From positions 39,370,150-39,434,149 of the forward strand of contig NC_016134.3 in assembly GCF_000005505.3 (NCBI RefSeq): 64,000 nucleotides of DNA. The letters are read 5' to 3'. The position numbers and the translations under genes are program-made. This document shows positions 10,998-23,446 of the stretch, in pieces. The notes under the pieces are model-generated. The model worked only from the letters and a program-made list of their open reading frames with translations, had not been told where the DNA came from and did not search any database. This DNA comes from Brachypodium distachyon. Lineage: Eukaryota > Streptophyta > Magnoliopsida > Poales > Poaceae. Positions within the stretch are counted from its first letter, which is position 1, and every line of letters begins with the position of its first letter.

Positions 10998-12859
10998 CTG
11001 ATTTTTTGGAAGGGGGCATTATGTCTAGAGAAAATAATAGAGGTTGAGGGCTTTGAGGCTTGTGTTGGAATGGTTTTGAAACTTGTGGTAACTGAATTGA
11101 ATATTGAAATTCAAAATTTAAACATGGTCGGAGTAAGCTGGAAGGGCAACTTGCAGTACCTTGTCTGACGACCAGAAAACACGGGCTTTCATTCATGGCT
11201 GTTTTGTCCTCTCCCTTTCTGTTTCAAGCAGTTTTTGTTTGGGGCCTAGCTTCCCGGCCCACACACACTCTTCGCAGCACATGCTTCTGTAACTTACTAG
11301 ATTCTGCTATACAAAACCGGTAAACTAGATCTGACTTTTATCGTACGCACGCAACGATGCCGCTCTACCACGTAGCAGTCAATTCGTCGTGCATACATCC
11401 ACGATGCCCGGGCCGTACGCCCGGACCGCATGTAAATAGGTTTCGTTTCCTCTCTTTTTTACCGCATTAAGGGCATCAGTTTCGTTTTCTTTTTTTTACC
11501 TCTGGTTGGCGAAATCCTCACGTAGTACATGCATCCATCGACGGATCACCGTCACCAGCATCGTCTACAGTAGCTTTTCTTCAGAGGATCGTCTACAGTG
11601 GTTACAGGGACATGAACTTCAGTTCCTGCTTTCTCTGCTCCGTAACGTAAAACTCCATGCATATCGCCATCCGCCCGGACGATCGAAAAGACGCTTCACG
11701 CTGCACGCGACGGACGAGCAAGCGCGTACGTAGGAGTACTTCTACTTGGGGCAGAAATTCCCTTCCCCACCGCCGGCGGCGGGCCGGGGTGACGTCGTCG
11801 TGCCAGTGTAGTGCAGGCCTACGGGCCGGGAAAGCGGCACGCGCCAATCACCGAATCTTGGCCCGGATCGCCGAAGGCAGCGGGAGCGCCAGCAGCTACT
11901 GCAGAAGAAGGACGCGATGGACGGACGGATGGCGAGAGCGACAGGCGACTACACGGGACGGGAGGCGATCACGGGGGTGTGTGTGTGCTGATGCTCCTGC
12001 TCCTGCTGCCGCTGGACGCTGGCGCCGGAACTGTAGCTGATGCTACCGGTGACTGTCTTCTGGGCCTCTGGCAATGCAAGTTGGTGCATGTGGGCCTCTC
12101 TCCGAGGGGTCGGGCCCGCGGCGAGGCCTGGAGGGGGGGATACGGATTACGGGGTGTGCAGCGTTGATGCGTTTTACTGTGTGCCTGTGACGACTGTGCG
12201 TGCTGGGCCGGCCGGCCGGCGGCGCCAGCGCGTGATTCAGGGGTATGTATGAAGTCCATGCCCATTATTGGAGGAGTACGAATACGTGTAGCGCTGCTCT
12301 CTGATGGGCCAATCACGTGCCCCTGCATCCCTGATGGGCCAATCACGTTACGTCTGGGCTGTGGAGAAGTATATCCCTTTGGGCGTCAGACTTGTTGGGC
12401 CGGCCATGAACCAATCAACCAGCTCCGCAATTAGGAGGAGCCGCTGGTTGAAGAATCTCGAGCAGTCGACGTTCGAATTCATCACGCACTGACTACCTAG
12501 CAGTCTAGCACCCTAAATCTGGAGTTCTGGACACAGAGAACTGGTGCAGGTAAGGGGGTCTGAATTCTGCCCTTCCACTCTGAACAGATTAAGATGCAGG
12601 GAACTACTGTACTGCTTGGCCCAACGGCCCATACAGGAGTTGGGCATCACCGAAGAAACAAAAGTAACCTGACTAGTCTGTGCAACTGCAGTACTAATTT
12701 CATTTCTTCTCTTTTGGTTTCAAGTCTTCTGTGGATTGAATTTTCTGGCTTGTTCATGTTACCTGTTGTGATTTTTGAATTTAGGTACGCACAGAATTCA
12801 GGTTATTGGATGTTCTGGGAGTATAGGTATGAAGCTCACTCTATTTATTTATTTCGAAA
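10998..12859. other. Gene-free interval with GC-rich core
   Basis: A GC-rich block at about 11650-12400 holds overlapping open frames on both strands, mutually antisense and without domains, so none is called. It includes two copies of CTGATGGGCCAATCACGT at 12301-12318 and 12331-12348; each has a CCAAT box and the first also forms a CACGTG G-box. This could be remnant promoter or transposon DNA. Confidence 0.4.
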
Positions 12860-14776
12860 ACTAGCAGGGGTGACCCACGCAGATTGCGCGGCTAGATATC
12901 TGTTATGAAATGATGTTTTTATAATAAAAAATATAATAGTTTTGTTTGTACATGCAAAAATGCATTGTATTTGGAATAGTTAAACTATTTGTTTGGAATA
13001 ACTTGTTTGTTATATTTTTTATCTAGGTGACGTATCCGGTCAAAACTCTTATTCAGTGCAAACTTGCAAACTTTCATCTCTAGCCATCGGATCTACCACG
13101 TACGGTCTAGATGATAGGTGGGAAGCCAACCCACCACTTAAACGCAGTTTCGTAGAAACCCCCTCGCCCAAACACCAACTTCACCCCGATGGAAAAGAAC
13201 GATTCGCAGGATGCAGAAAAGAACTTCCGTTCCCCACGCGATGTGAGGCTCCTCCGGCTCCAGCGACCCACCCCTCTTCCCCTCCTCGTGACGGCGCCGG
13301 CGCCCCATCCCTCTCCCTCCTAGCTATAGAGGCCGGCGCCCCACCCCACTCCTAGCGGCGGCGAATCGGCGGCCACGGCGGCGCTGCACCCCGCGACGGC
13401 CACCCTACCGTCCCTGGTGGCCCTGCGGCCAGCCGGCCGCGCGGCCTTGGAGCGCGACGCTGCCCCACGTGGTGCCGGCGGCGGCGCTAGCCCCCTCGAA
13501 GGCCACCCTACGGCCAGGCACAACGGCGACCGATAGCGACGGCCTTGTTGCCGCGTGGTACTGCCCCAGGCGACTGAACGTGTGCTGCTGTGCCTGTGTG
13601 TTTATTGGGTGACTGTGAACTCAGCACAGCCTTTGTTTTGCTAGAACTGGATGAAGGCAAGCAATGGATTCAGCAGCGATAGCTATATACATACGTGTAG
13701 ATGCAGTGTGCGTGTTTGCTGATCTTATCATGATCAGTTAATTAAATATACGCGGGTGATGTAATCCAGCGGAAAGAACTATCAAAAAAATCACTTGTTT
13801 GCAGACCTGTGTAGTACTTTGCACGGCAGCGGACAGAGGATCAGGAGGTATCACGTCCAGCGGCGGGCATGGCAACACGTATGGAGTCATGGCCGGAGGC
13901 GCGCGCGGCATGACGGCCGGCGGCGGGCGCGGCAGTACATCCAACAGCAGGCGAGGAGTCAGGGGAGGAATCACAGCGGGCGGCGGGCGCGGGATCACCG
14001 GCGGAGGCAGCCGCTGTAGCACGGACGGAGGCTGTCTCGTGGCGCACCCGGACAGTGCGAGCGGAGGGCTACCACCGCTCCTTAACGGAGCAGCCCGGCC
14101 GGCGGTCGGAAGAGAGATTGGTTCCATGGCGGCAGAGAAGACGAAGAGTTCGATGGTGGCTAAATTTTTGCGAATCGTTTTCCATCGAGGTGAAGTTGGT
14201 GTTTGGGCGAGGGGGTTTCTACAAAACTGCGTTTAAGTGGTGGGTTGGCTTCCCACCTATCATCTAGACCGCACGTGATAGATCCGATGGCTAGGGATCG
14301 AAGTTTGCAAGTATGCACTGAATAGGAGTTTTCACCGGATACGTTACCTTTTATCTAACCAAAATATATAGTTTTTTATTTATTTTTTGGTTATATATAG
14401 ATCTCCTAACAATACGACATAATATTTTGCATGCTTAGATTAGCTTAAATTCATAACACGTTACATTATAAAATAGATGGTCATTACATGTTTTAGCATT
14501 AGAATTTTTTTACTAAAAATGTGTGCGGACAAAAGAGTTATCTTGTACATGTAACATTTGTTTTTGTTGCATTTAATTGTTCTTTTTGCATACAAAAGTT
14601 ATCTGAAAATCTTCTATTTTGTTTGAGAAACATGGTACAGACGCGCTTCACATTAATGGTATATTATACATTATGTAGTCATTAAATGTTTTAAAATGAG
14701 ATTAGTCAATAAGGTCAGCCCGGCTAGGGCTAACACATATTTTGCATGTATCTCTCGACTTTTTATATATAGTTTT
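12860..14776. mobile_element. AT-rich element interrupted by MULE 2
   Basis: The left edge, ACTAGCAGGGGTGACCCACG, resembles the recurrent grass repeat terminus that also appears at about 28882 (ACTAGCCAAGTGCCCGTGCG). The right edge near 14760-14776 reads TTTTATATATAGTTTTAG. The AT-rich sequence on both sides of the MULE at 13026-14348 appears continuous. The boundaries are approximate and the superfamily was not established. Confidence 0.35.
13026..14348. mobile_element. Non-autonomous Mutator-like element 2 (Pack-MULE-like)
   Basis: The inverted termini start GGTGACGTATCCGGT on the left and GGTAACGTATCCGGT on the right (read inward). They stay about 90 percent alike for about 185 bp, sharing AACCCACCACTTAAACGCAG. 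A perfect 9-bp duplication, TTTTATCTA, flanks it at 13017-13025 and 14349-14357. The interior is GC-rich. At 13840-14010 imperfect GGCGGCGGGCGCGG repeats give Gly-rich frames on the plus strand and Pro-rich frames on the minus strand. No transposase is present. Cargo identity is unknown. Confidence 0.9.
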
Positions 14777-16880
14777 AGAAAATGTTTAATTTTCCGCTAG
14801 GACTCGATAGATTAAGTTTTCCGCTTCATTCTTCAACCAGCTTTGCCATGTCAGTCTCTGCCTTTTTTATTCTCACCGTCATCCGGCGGCTCCTGCCTCC
14901 TGGCGTCCCTTCGTTGTCGCTTGATGCTTTTCATCTATTAGCTGCGGCACGCCCGTTGCATTCTTATTTTTTGGGGGGACTTCAATAAACACCAAATTTT
15001 GTATTTTAAAAGAATAATTCACCAATGGAACTTATCGGTTCTTCTCATTCGTGAGGTAGCGTTGCACATGATTGATCTATTATCCTCATTACTCAACTTT
15101 TTTTTGGTAAAATCCTCATCATTCACCTGCCGTTTCCACCTCTGCGATTCCATCGCCGTCGCTGTCGCCTGCTGGCTTCCTCTAGCTGTCTCATGTCAGC
15201 CTCCGGCTGCCTCGTCGTCTCCTCTGTTCCTCCACTCGCCGACTGCCGAGGCTGCCAGGCATCTCTCGGCTCCGTGCCCATGCATGTTCGGGAGCAACTT
15301 ATGACTTATCGGCCTGGCCAAGGAGGGCTAGTTCCGAGAAGCGTCGTGCCATGTGACGCGTGGTGATCATTAAGGTCGACCGTACGTACCATCATGTGCG
15401 TGTGAATTGGCTAGCTGCATATTGTACCTTGGCTAGCTAGCTAGTATTTGATCGATGCATACAACTTCTTGTCAAAATTGCACTCGGATTGGATTGGAGC
15501 ACAACTTGTCGCTCTCGGCCGACGGCGACGGGCTCGGCGGGTGCGCCACGTCGCTCCACCTGGATGTCTGCTACTCCAGTTAGCGTTTAAATCCGCAGTT
15601 GCAGGTCCTGATATGCTTGCCGTCCTCCCGCGCTTCGTCCCCGGCAAGCGCCGCGCAGAGTTAGCTGTGCAGAGCAGCAGAGGAACATACAGCCGATGTG
15701 GCGGCAGTTTTGGGTCGTGCGATTGGCTAGTCCTGTCTTTTATTTTGGATCATAGTGCTATTTGCCTAGTCTGCAGATCTGCAACACCGGCGGTGCGGCA
15801 GGTTCCTAGCGGCGGTAGGGCTGAAGTGGCGAGGGGAAGACCTAGTCGCGCGAGTGCAGCAGCGAGGCGGCGGCGCGGCTGGCAGATCGGCGGACGCCCG
15901 TACGCTGCAGTCTGTCGAACAACGCCTGAAGTATGCCCCCGACGGATCCAGCTAATCCTTCCGTCCGGGAGGGGAATCATCTAACTTTTCCATATCTTAT
16001 CAATTAGCAATTGGCTTCCATACTGAATTGGTCTCGATATTTTTCTTGGACGAACACCGTGTTTCCTGGCAGACTCGTGGACGGGACTCCGGTCTGTTCG
16101 TGGAGTCCGACCAGCGCACGAAGGCTTCCTTCGTGGAGTTTGGATTCTAAGATTTAATTTAGACCGTACGATAGACTTTTATAAAATTTAGACTATAGAA
16201 TTTCTGCTACTTTAATTAATTAGATATTAAGATGATAGCAAGCCACAGGCTTATGCATCATACACTGCACGCAACCATTATATCGTTATCACGTCTCCAG
16301 TACCAGAGTAACAAAATAACGTCCAACAAAACAAAATTACAAACCACGAAAGGCCACTCGTGCGCCCTCGAGTCGACTGTTAGCACGTCCACCCAGACTC
16401 CATGGAAGTTCTACAATGTTCAATCTTCAGACTGTATGCAAGTAACTAGGATTTGAAGCCAATGTAATCTGCGTTCTGGAATCAGTAGCACAGGCTACAA
16501 ATACTGAAACAGGACTGTAAACTGCACGGTTGAACATAAACTTCTTAAAGCATTCACTTGCAAAGTTGTAACTACCCACTCTTCTGGCCCAACTAAGCAC
16601 ACATGACTGCAGAAAAGTAACACCTGGCTGCTTACTTGCGTTGCTCTATCAGTGAGCGGCTGATATCAACCTTGTGTTATAGTTACAAGTGGAATTGGAG
16701 TTGTATACCTTTCAAAATAAATAAAAAAATTGGAGTTGTATCTTCTATGCTTGACGATTTTCTTATGCCCAGTTCAGGTTCAGGCCAGCTATGTGTTAAC
16801 TTCTCTTGAATGCAGAACTGCTAATCTAATCTTAGCTGATTATCGTTCTCTATTCAATGAACCAACACTGGAAATGAGGT
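14777..16880. other. Gene-free interval
   Basis: GC-rich patches near 15130-15290 and 15500-15930 carry open frames on both strands (for example 15448-15984 plus) that have no recognisable domain and no supported splice structure. The remainder is AT-rich. Nothing supportable was seen. Confidence 0.4.
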
Positions 16881-17702
16881 TCAGAGACACGCATTTATTT
16901 CATTAAACCAAAAACAGGTGAATGATGGTCAACAGTATGTCCATAAGAAGAAAGTACACGCACATCAATGTGCTTCAAAATGACAGGTTCCACATGCAAG
17001 TGAAACCAGATAGGGTTAAGAATTTGAATCATGTTGTGAAAAGTATGCACGACTCCTTCCCAACTTGAGATAGCAACAAAAAGGGAAAGGTGGCATCGAG
17101 TAAAGAGGGTCCCAAAGCGTCTACAGGTGGTGTACAGTCCAAGATGTTTTTGCATGTTCTGTGGACTGCGGTGAATGGTGATAGATCGGAGCAGCTCCTT
17201 TTTCATCTGCCATGCTCAAGGGAAAATTTGAACACGTAGTGCTTCCACATAAGATTGCCAGTAAAAAGCATTTTGCCCACAAAAGTTAGTACTACGTTAA
17301 GGATCAAATGTTTGGGGGAGAAATATGAACTTAATCAACTATAATTGAGATCTACATTCTCTAAATGGAGTTCTTATAAATGATAATAATTGATATGCTA
17401 GTGATTATTGACAAGAGGGTTAGCTGACATAAACTCTTAAATATTCGTTATGCCAAAAGTCTAAATACTAGTAGCACTATTGTTGCAACTTAAGCTACAT
17501 AACTACTCACTGCAATTAGGCAGTTTCTCATTAGCATGCTCACAGTCATAGCATGTTCATGCCAATGGATAGAAGTCACCACAGTTCTCCTGGATATGCT
17601 TGATCTATGTGACAAAGAGTTAAATCAGAAAAGGGGGTAAAATTGGCATGACAAACCACAGGCTCACACATAGTTCTTCAGTCTTCAGTCTTCAGAGCTT
17701 CA

Positions 17703-18098
17703 CTAGCTCTCCACCCCTGCCTCGGCAGCTCTCCTCGGGGTGCTCTTCCGCCGGCTCCCGTTCTGGCGGAACCCGCTCGGCGGCGGCGTCACGGGCTCGT
17801 CCTTCGTTTCTATCGCCGACTCCGAGCCGCGCTTCCATTGCCGCCGCCGCTTCTTCCCTCCGTTCTCGGCCGAGGCGCCCTTGCTCGGCGCAGCCTTTGC
17901 TATCGCGCCGTCGCCGTCCTCCTCGGCGGCCTTGGCGATGTCCTCTTCCTCATCGGCGAGGTTACCCTTGAGAAACTTCTGCGGCCTCCCCCTCCTCTTG
18001 TAGGCTGGGATGACCTCCTCGCCCCCGCTGCCGGCGGCGTCCTGGGATTTCGCGGGTTCCATCGAGTTCTTGCCCTTTCCACCTCTGGGCCTGCCCAT
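17703..18098 (-). CDS. Small AT-hook nuclear protein
   Basis: Single coding exon of 131 aa. The protein begins MGRPRGGKGK, has a canonical AT-hook core in AYKRRGRPQK (about residues 32-41), an acidic stretch (DEEEDIAK...EEDGDG), a basic KKRRRQWKRG segment and a C-terminal basic tail. AT-hooks bind the minor groove of AT-rich DNA, so a chromatin role is inferred. I recognise it as a conserved plant protein but recall no characterised function. The start is the first Met. The leader is probably spliced: a good acceptor, TGTTTGCAG, ends at 18170, and a TATA box lies a kilobase upstream at 19146-19151. The 3' side extends past 17700, and an AATGAAATAAAT poly(A)-like signal occurs near 16895-16910. 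Confidence 0.8.
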   Translation of the reverse strand: MGRPRGGKGKNSMEPAKSQDAAGSGGEEVIPAYKRRGRPQKFLKGNLADEEEDIAKAAEEDGDGAIAKAAPSKGASAENGGKKRRRQWKRGSESAIETKDEPVTPPPSGFRQNGSRRKSTPRRAAEAGVES

Positions 18099-19145
18099 CC
18101 AGGATCAAGGCGAGAGGTGGGTGTTGCTGGTGGTGGTCGTGAGCTGGTGCGAGTCAGCCAATCACAGACCTGCAAACATATGCGAAATGAAACAATCTTA
18201 ACTTCTGAAATCTGCAGCAACAAACGGCTAATAATAGAAGGTACTCCACAGATTAAGCAGAAGAAACGATTCTAACATCTGAAATCTGGAGTTGGAAATG
18301 GCTAATACTAGAAGGCACTGAAGTCTGAACTAAAGAGTAAGCAGCTGTTGTTGGCAACTTGGCATCAGGTGTTGGGGAACCCAAGAACTCTTTTGAGGCT
18401 CTCATGATCTCACCACAATATCAATCCGTAGAATCCAAGAACGTCAAAGGACTGACACATTGGTCTCCAGAAATATATTCCCAGGTGGGGAAGGAAGTTT
18501 GCTCGGTGAGTACCAAAGGAGAACCAACTGAAAAGCAACCTACCTAGCTACCAACTGTACCATCCAACCAAAAGACAGAGGCAAGACTCTCATATCATAT
18601 CTACAACAACCTAGAACTCCAAATCATAACCCCCATGTCCAAACCAAGGATCAGCAAAGGACAGTAAACTGATGAAGAACATGAACTGGCCTGTTACGGT
18701 ATGAAGCAGAGGCGAGAGCCTGTCAAGGCACGAGCTTCTGTTCGGGTTTGCTCCTCTCTCCTGGGTCCGTGCAGCAGCAGGAGATCTTCAAAGGATTGGT
18801 TGCTCTCGGCCTCTCGGGCAAGAAGATGATGAAGAACAGAGGGGGAAAACAGGGGGGGAAGCCGTTGTGCGGTAGTAATGGACTTTGGTGGGTAGCAGAT
18901 GAGAGATAGCCAAGGTGGCGAGCGTTTGAGACCTTTGTGGAAGAGTGTGTGCGCACACAGAGAAGAGAAGAAACCAAGAGGCAGAACAGAACCGGCTTCA
19001 CTATTTTGTACCCACAGAGACCACACAGAGGGAGAGAGAGAGAGATGATTCCCTTGTGGGCTGCCTGGCGGAGACGTACAACGAACGCAGTAACAACGTG
19101 GAGGAATGTACGTGACTGCAGGGCTCCTCCCATTTCTTTCTCACG

Positions 19146-19151
19146 TTTATA
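19146..19151 (-). promoter_or_regulatory. TATA box of the AT-hook gene
   Basis: The minus strand reads CTCCTATAAACGTGAG. A CT-repeat follows downstream (about 19030-19047), as is common in grass 5' leaders. The implied start near 19115 leaves about 1 kb of leader, requiring an intron before the acceptor at 18170. Confidence 0.55.
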
Positions 19152-19159
19152 GGAGTAAT

Positions 19160-22100
19160 TGTTTACTGTTCCGAACCATACTTGGCACTTGCACAGTTGC
19201 AGTCTCCCTGCTGGTTAATTACGGTTGGGCACTTGGCTGTGGTGCAGCGGCGAAATTCACCGCGACATGCCTCAGCCAGGCAGGGGGACACCTAACGTGA
19301 GGGACGAGACGTGCAATGTGAAATGTCCCCCTGACGACGCAGTGTACGTCGATGCGTGCGCTGCCGAATCTTATTTGGAGAGAAGACGTGCAGGTGAAAT
19401 GTTTAGCGGAAGAAACAGGAGATTTACCATCTTGGTAGAAAACACCAAACGCGTGCGTCGTAATGTGCCCCGGGTCACGTACTCCTCCGGTCCTGATCAC
19501 TCCCCTGCTTTGCACGCAGGACGTTGGACCGCAGCGATGGTTTTGTTCGTCCCGTAGTTATGGCCGTCTCGTGCACCTGCGCACAGATATCATCTACTAT
19601 TTTCTTTTTCTTTTTAAACTGTGGCTAGAGTTTTATAATGGTTCTCTGGAGGCCCTCTCCGAATCATAGAAATCTTGTACTAGGAAAATACTAGAGGATT
19701 CGAACTGTAAGAATAATTTGTTTAAACCCGGACGGCAGAGTGGCGGTAGTGTGAGCTATTGCAACAAAACAAAAATCATAGGATACAAATGTCCATCTGA
19801 ATTTTGAGGAATCCAAACTTGAGGTCTAATCTCATGTAAATTTTCTTTCGAAAGTTTCAGTGCATCTCTTCTCTACCTCTATACTCATTTACTCCAGTTA
19901 AGTATCATAAAATCTTAAAATATATATGTTTTCATTCGTCCTCTTTGATTCGTGCGATTCTAAAAACGTAGAAATAGAAGAAGAAGAAAAATACACCATC
20001 AAAGTTGAACGCCATCTTGAGTATTACATGGTTCAAATGGTGTTTGATTGTGCGGAGGAAAAACATTAGACCAATTCAAGAGGCTGGAGTGAATGAAAGT
20101 TTTCGTATGGAACCTGACGCAAATGGATCCTAAGGAAAGAGGTGTATGACTTGCAATACTTTGAATCTAGCCATCTAGGGAGAGTATAAAAAAACCCCAC
20201 GAATCCTTTGAATCAAAGAGCTTTCGTTTCATGATCGATGTGGCGGAGCCAGGATTCTATTAGGGCTAGCTAGGGCCATTGCTTCGTATAGCTAAATTAC
20301 CAAGTAAGACCCGGGCAAAATTAACAAAGAAAATACTAGATATCAGGGCCTGTCTCCGCCCATGGTTTCATCAAAGGGGTTCAGCTCAAACCCTGCCTTT
20401 CAATAGTGAACCAACTAACGCATGAAAGAAATGTATGACCATTATTGCATTACTACTTGATCTATCACTTAATTAGATGCTCCTTAGTTATTACGATTTC
20501 TTACTAACCTAACAAGCTGAGAAGAAATGAGTATAAACAAAGAGGGAGTACAAGAAAAAAGGAGGATGCATGTATCCATGGGGCACAGCCCACAATGAGC
20601 TTAATTAATTATAGACGGGCCTAGATTTCATGCAAGAATCAGTGATATCCGTGTACTTCTTCTACCTAATTGTTAACGATTAATGGTCATATCACGGAAG
20701 ATACACACCTTTAATTTGTGGAAGAAATCCCAACAAAACTAACCACTTCCACCCAACTCGACCAACCGATCCTTCTTGCCGGTAAAACTAAAAAGCGCCT
20801 GCATGACAGGCGACGTGAGGTGTGGAAGCGTAGAGCACGTACGGCACCGACTCACTCATCATACAGCGCGACGCGGCGCGGCTGTGGCCAGCTTTAGACG
20901 TGTCTTCCTCCTCACTCCATTGCTGCACCTTCCCATGCAGCAGAAGCAGCACCACCACCACCGCCGGCCACAAGTGCACACACAGCTGCGGGCACGTTTG
21001 GTCACGACTCACGCCGAGTTACGCGGAGTGGAATTTTCTCGAAGCCGGGAGAGTGGCGCGGGAGGAGACACGACGAGGCTCATCGGTACGTACAGCGAGC
21101 GAAGTGAGTGGGCAGGGCAGCATCGGTGTGTTGCTGTCTGCTTGCTCTGCTGCCGCTGGCCGACAGCCTCGTGCCAACGCCTGCACACGCGCTCGTGCCG
21201 ATGCCTGCCCTTTCAAGTTTTACCGTGTCTTGCCCACTGACCCACCCAGCGCTCGTCCGGCTGCGCGTGCTCGTGGCAGGCAGGCAGCGAGCGCGGCTGC
21301 CCGTGCCCGTGTGTTCGGAGAGTCGAGGCAGCGAAGGTCCAGTCAGTCAAGCCGTCAATGATCCATCCATCGGGTATGTTGGGCGCCACGCCACGAAGCC
21401 GAAGGCCTTTCCCCCGCTCGCGGTCGCGGCTCACGGGATGAAAGCGCAGCGCAAGCGTGTTGCTGGCTTTCCTGCTGGTGCTGGATTCCAGCGGTCTGCC
21501 GGTGGAATGGCGCGTGGACCGTGTTGGGTCGTGGGTGCACTGGATAAAGGAGGGTATTGGGATCTTTCAATAAAGCGGAAGCCCACTTTGTTTTCATCCT
21601 GTACCGTGTAGCAGCCCAACAGCAAGGCTGGGACGAACTACTTATTGGGTTTTCGTCTTCCGACCCGCTACAGCATCAGAGTCGGCCCAAGAAATGCGAT
21701 ATGGGACTGACTCGACAAATGTAAATACGTAGTTTCACCTCGCTGTCACCAAACTGCTCCCGCCAATAAGGGCATGTACGATGACGTTGACTCTGCTGTC
21801 CGCAAAGCTGCGGAACTACTGTTGTATACACGCAAGACCTGATCGTGCACGACTTCAGAGCTACGCCGGCCGTGCTGATGCTACCACGGCGTAAAGAGGC
21901 GCCCTCTTCCGCGACGTGATCCCGGGCGCCTCCTCCATGTCTACCTTTGCCTCCGACGGCAGAACCGGAGGGAGTACTAGAAATATGCCGTCCTAGCAAT
22001 ATGAGTGATATTCTCACATCCGTTTTCTTTTTAAAGTACTACTTACTATACTAGAATTTGCCCGCTTATGCATGTTCGAATGCAAAAGTATCATGTGGTG

Positions 22101-23340
22101 ACTAGTGCCTGGCCCGGACCCTTGAGCCCCCTTCTTTCCGGCTTCAGCTTCTCCAGAAGTCGGCTTAAGCTGAATTTTTGATAAAAGCTGTTTTCAGAGA
22201 AGCCTCAGAAGCTATTCCAATCCTTTCTTTTGAGCTTCTGACAAAAACTTTGGATGCAAATTCATAAATCACAAAGTGGTATATTAATTGCAATAAAAGT
22301 GGATCATTTCATAAATCTTTGTATTCTTTGTACATCAAACAAACAAATAATTTATGTATACAGCATACGCACATGAACTGAACCTAGATGCTCGATGAAC
22401 TTTATCTAAATTCCACCCAAAAAAGACAGAAAAATTGGCTCCTAGGGGATGTCGATTGCCTCCGCTCGTGCCATGGCCGTCGCCACTGCAGTTAACGGCC
22501 GAGAGGGGCTGGGAGGGGCGTGCAGGGGCGGCGCCTGAGTTTCGTGGGAGAGCCGGAGATCGGGGTGGCAGCCAACGACCACGAAGACCTGAGAGCGGAG
22601 TATGGCGGTGGGGACGTCCATCGGCGGTCGCAGAACAACAGGCGGCGGGAATAGGGAGGCTTGAGGCAGGGGCAAGAATGGCTCCCGGTGGCCGGCAGGT
22701 TCAGGGATGGATCCGCCCCTGCGGGGGAGATGGGAAAGCCGGCGGCGATGGGGAGGAGGCAGGGCGGCCGGAGGTGGAGAGGAGGTGGGGCAGGGGAGGA
22801 GCGGAAGGCGGCGATCGGCGAGTTGGTGGAGGGGGGCGGCGGCGAGCTCAACCCTAGCGAGCTGAACGGGGAGAGATCAGGGAGTTCTGTTCGAGACGAT
22901 GGGAAACTGGGGTTTTTCTTGGATCACTTGGCGGTGGCATTTCCTCCGTAAATACGGTGTGCCCTCGTGGTAATTTCGTACGCAATGTGTCGAGAAGCCC
23001 CGGAAACTGGTCTGGTCCGGACCAGTTTCTCCCGACAGCTCCTTTTTCACATGATTTGGGTTGGGCTTCTGGTGGCAGCCCGGGAGAAATTTTCCCTTCT
23101 TTCCAGACGTACCTGGTGCTTTTGCCCTGAATATACAGAAGGATGGTACTATGCCACAAGGACACGGTACGGTGTTTGGCGTGGTACTGCGATTTCACGA
23201 TATCAAGAAGTTCGGCGTTCAACGAATCCTCGCTAGTCGATAACCCCGCCAACTTTGCAAAAGATGTGTACAGCTAGATTTGGCTACGAACACGGCTAGT
23301 TGTTGTTTTATTGTCACAGTTGTGTAAGCTTCATCGTGTC
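19160..23340. other. Gene-free interval with repeat remnants
   Basis: About 4 kb without a convincing gene. GC-rich patches at 20776-21611 and 22435-22950 give overlapping open frames on both strands with no domain. The segment 22140-22240 (AGCTTCTCCAGAAG and GCTGTTTTCAGAGAAGC) resembles termini of grass DNA transposons. A short GGTCTGGTCCGGACCAG palindrome lies near 23008-23024. None of the second exon expected for the neighbouring P450 was found here. Confidence 0.45.
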
Positions 23341-23446
23341 AGTCTATCAGACTTCACATGCCATAAATAAGCCAAAATGATACGAGGGGCGATTCTTTTG
23401 CCACAACTGTTCTGGTTTGATTTTTGACATGCGGTGTAGTTTTTAC

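Noticed and set aside
11657..12346. 127-, 118- and 125-aa frames on both strands
   Set aside because: Mutually antisense, low-complexity Arg/Gly/Ala composition, no motif.
13738..14127. Pro-rich 129-aa minus-strand frame as a cell-wall or extensin-like gene
   Set aside because: It lies wholly inside the MULE, its periodicity comes from a GC-rich imperfect DNA repeat, and it has no signal peptide.
20776..21611. Overlapping 150-167-aa plus-strand frames
   Set aside because: Several competing frames with no domain, start context or splice support. Treated as GC-rich noncoding DNA.
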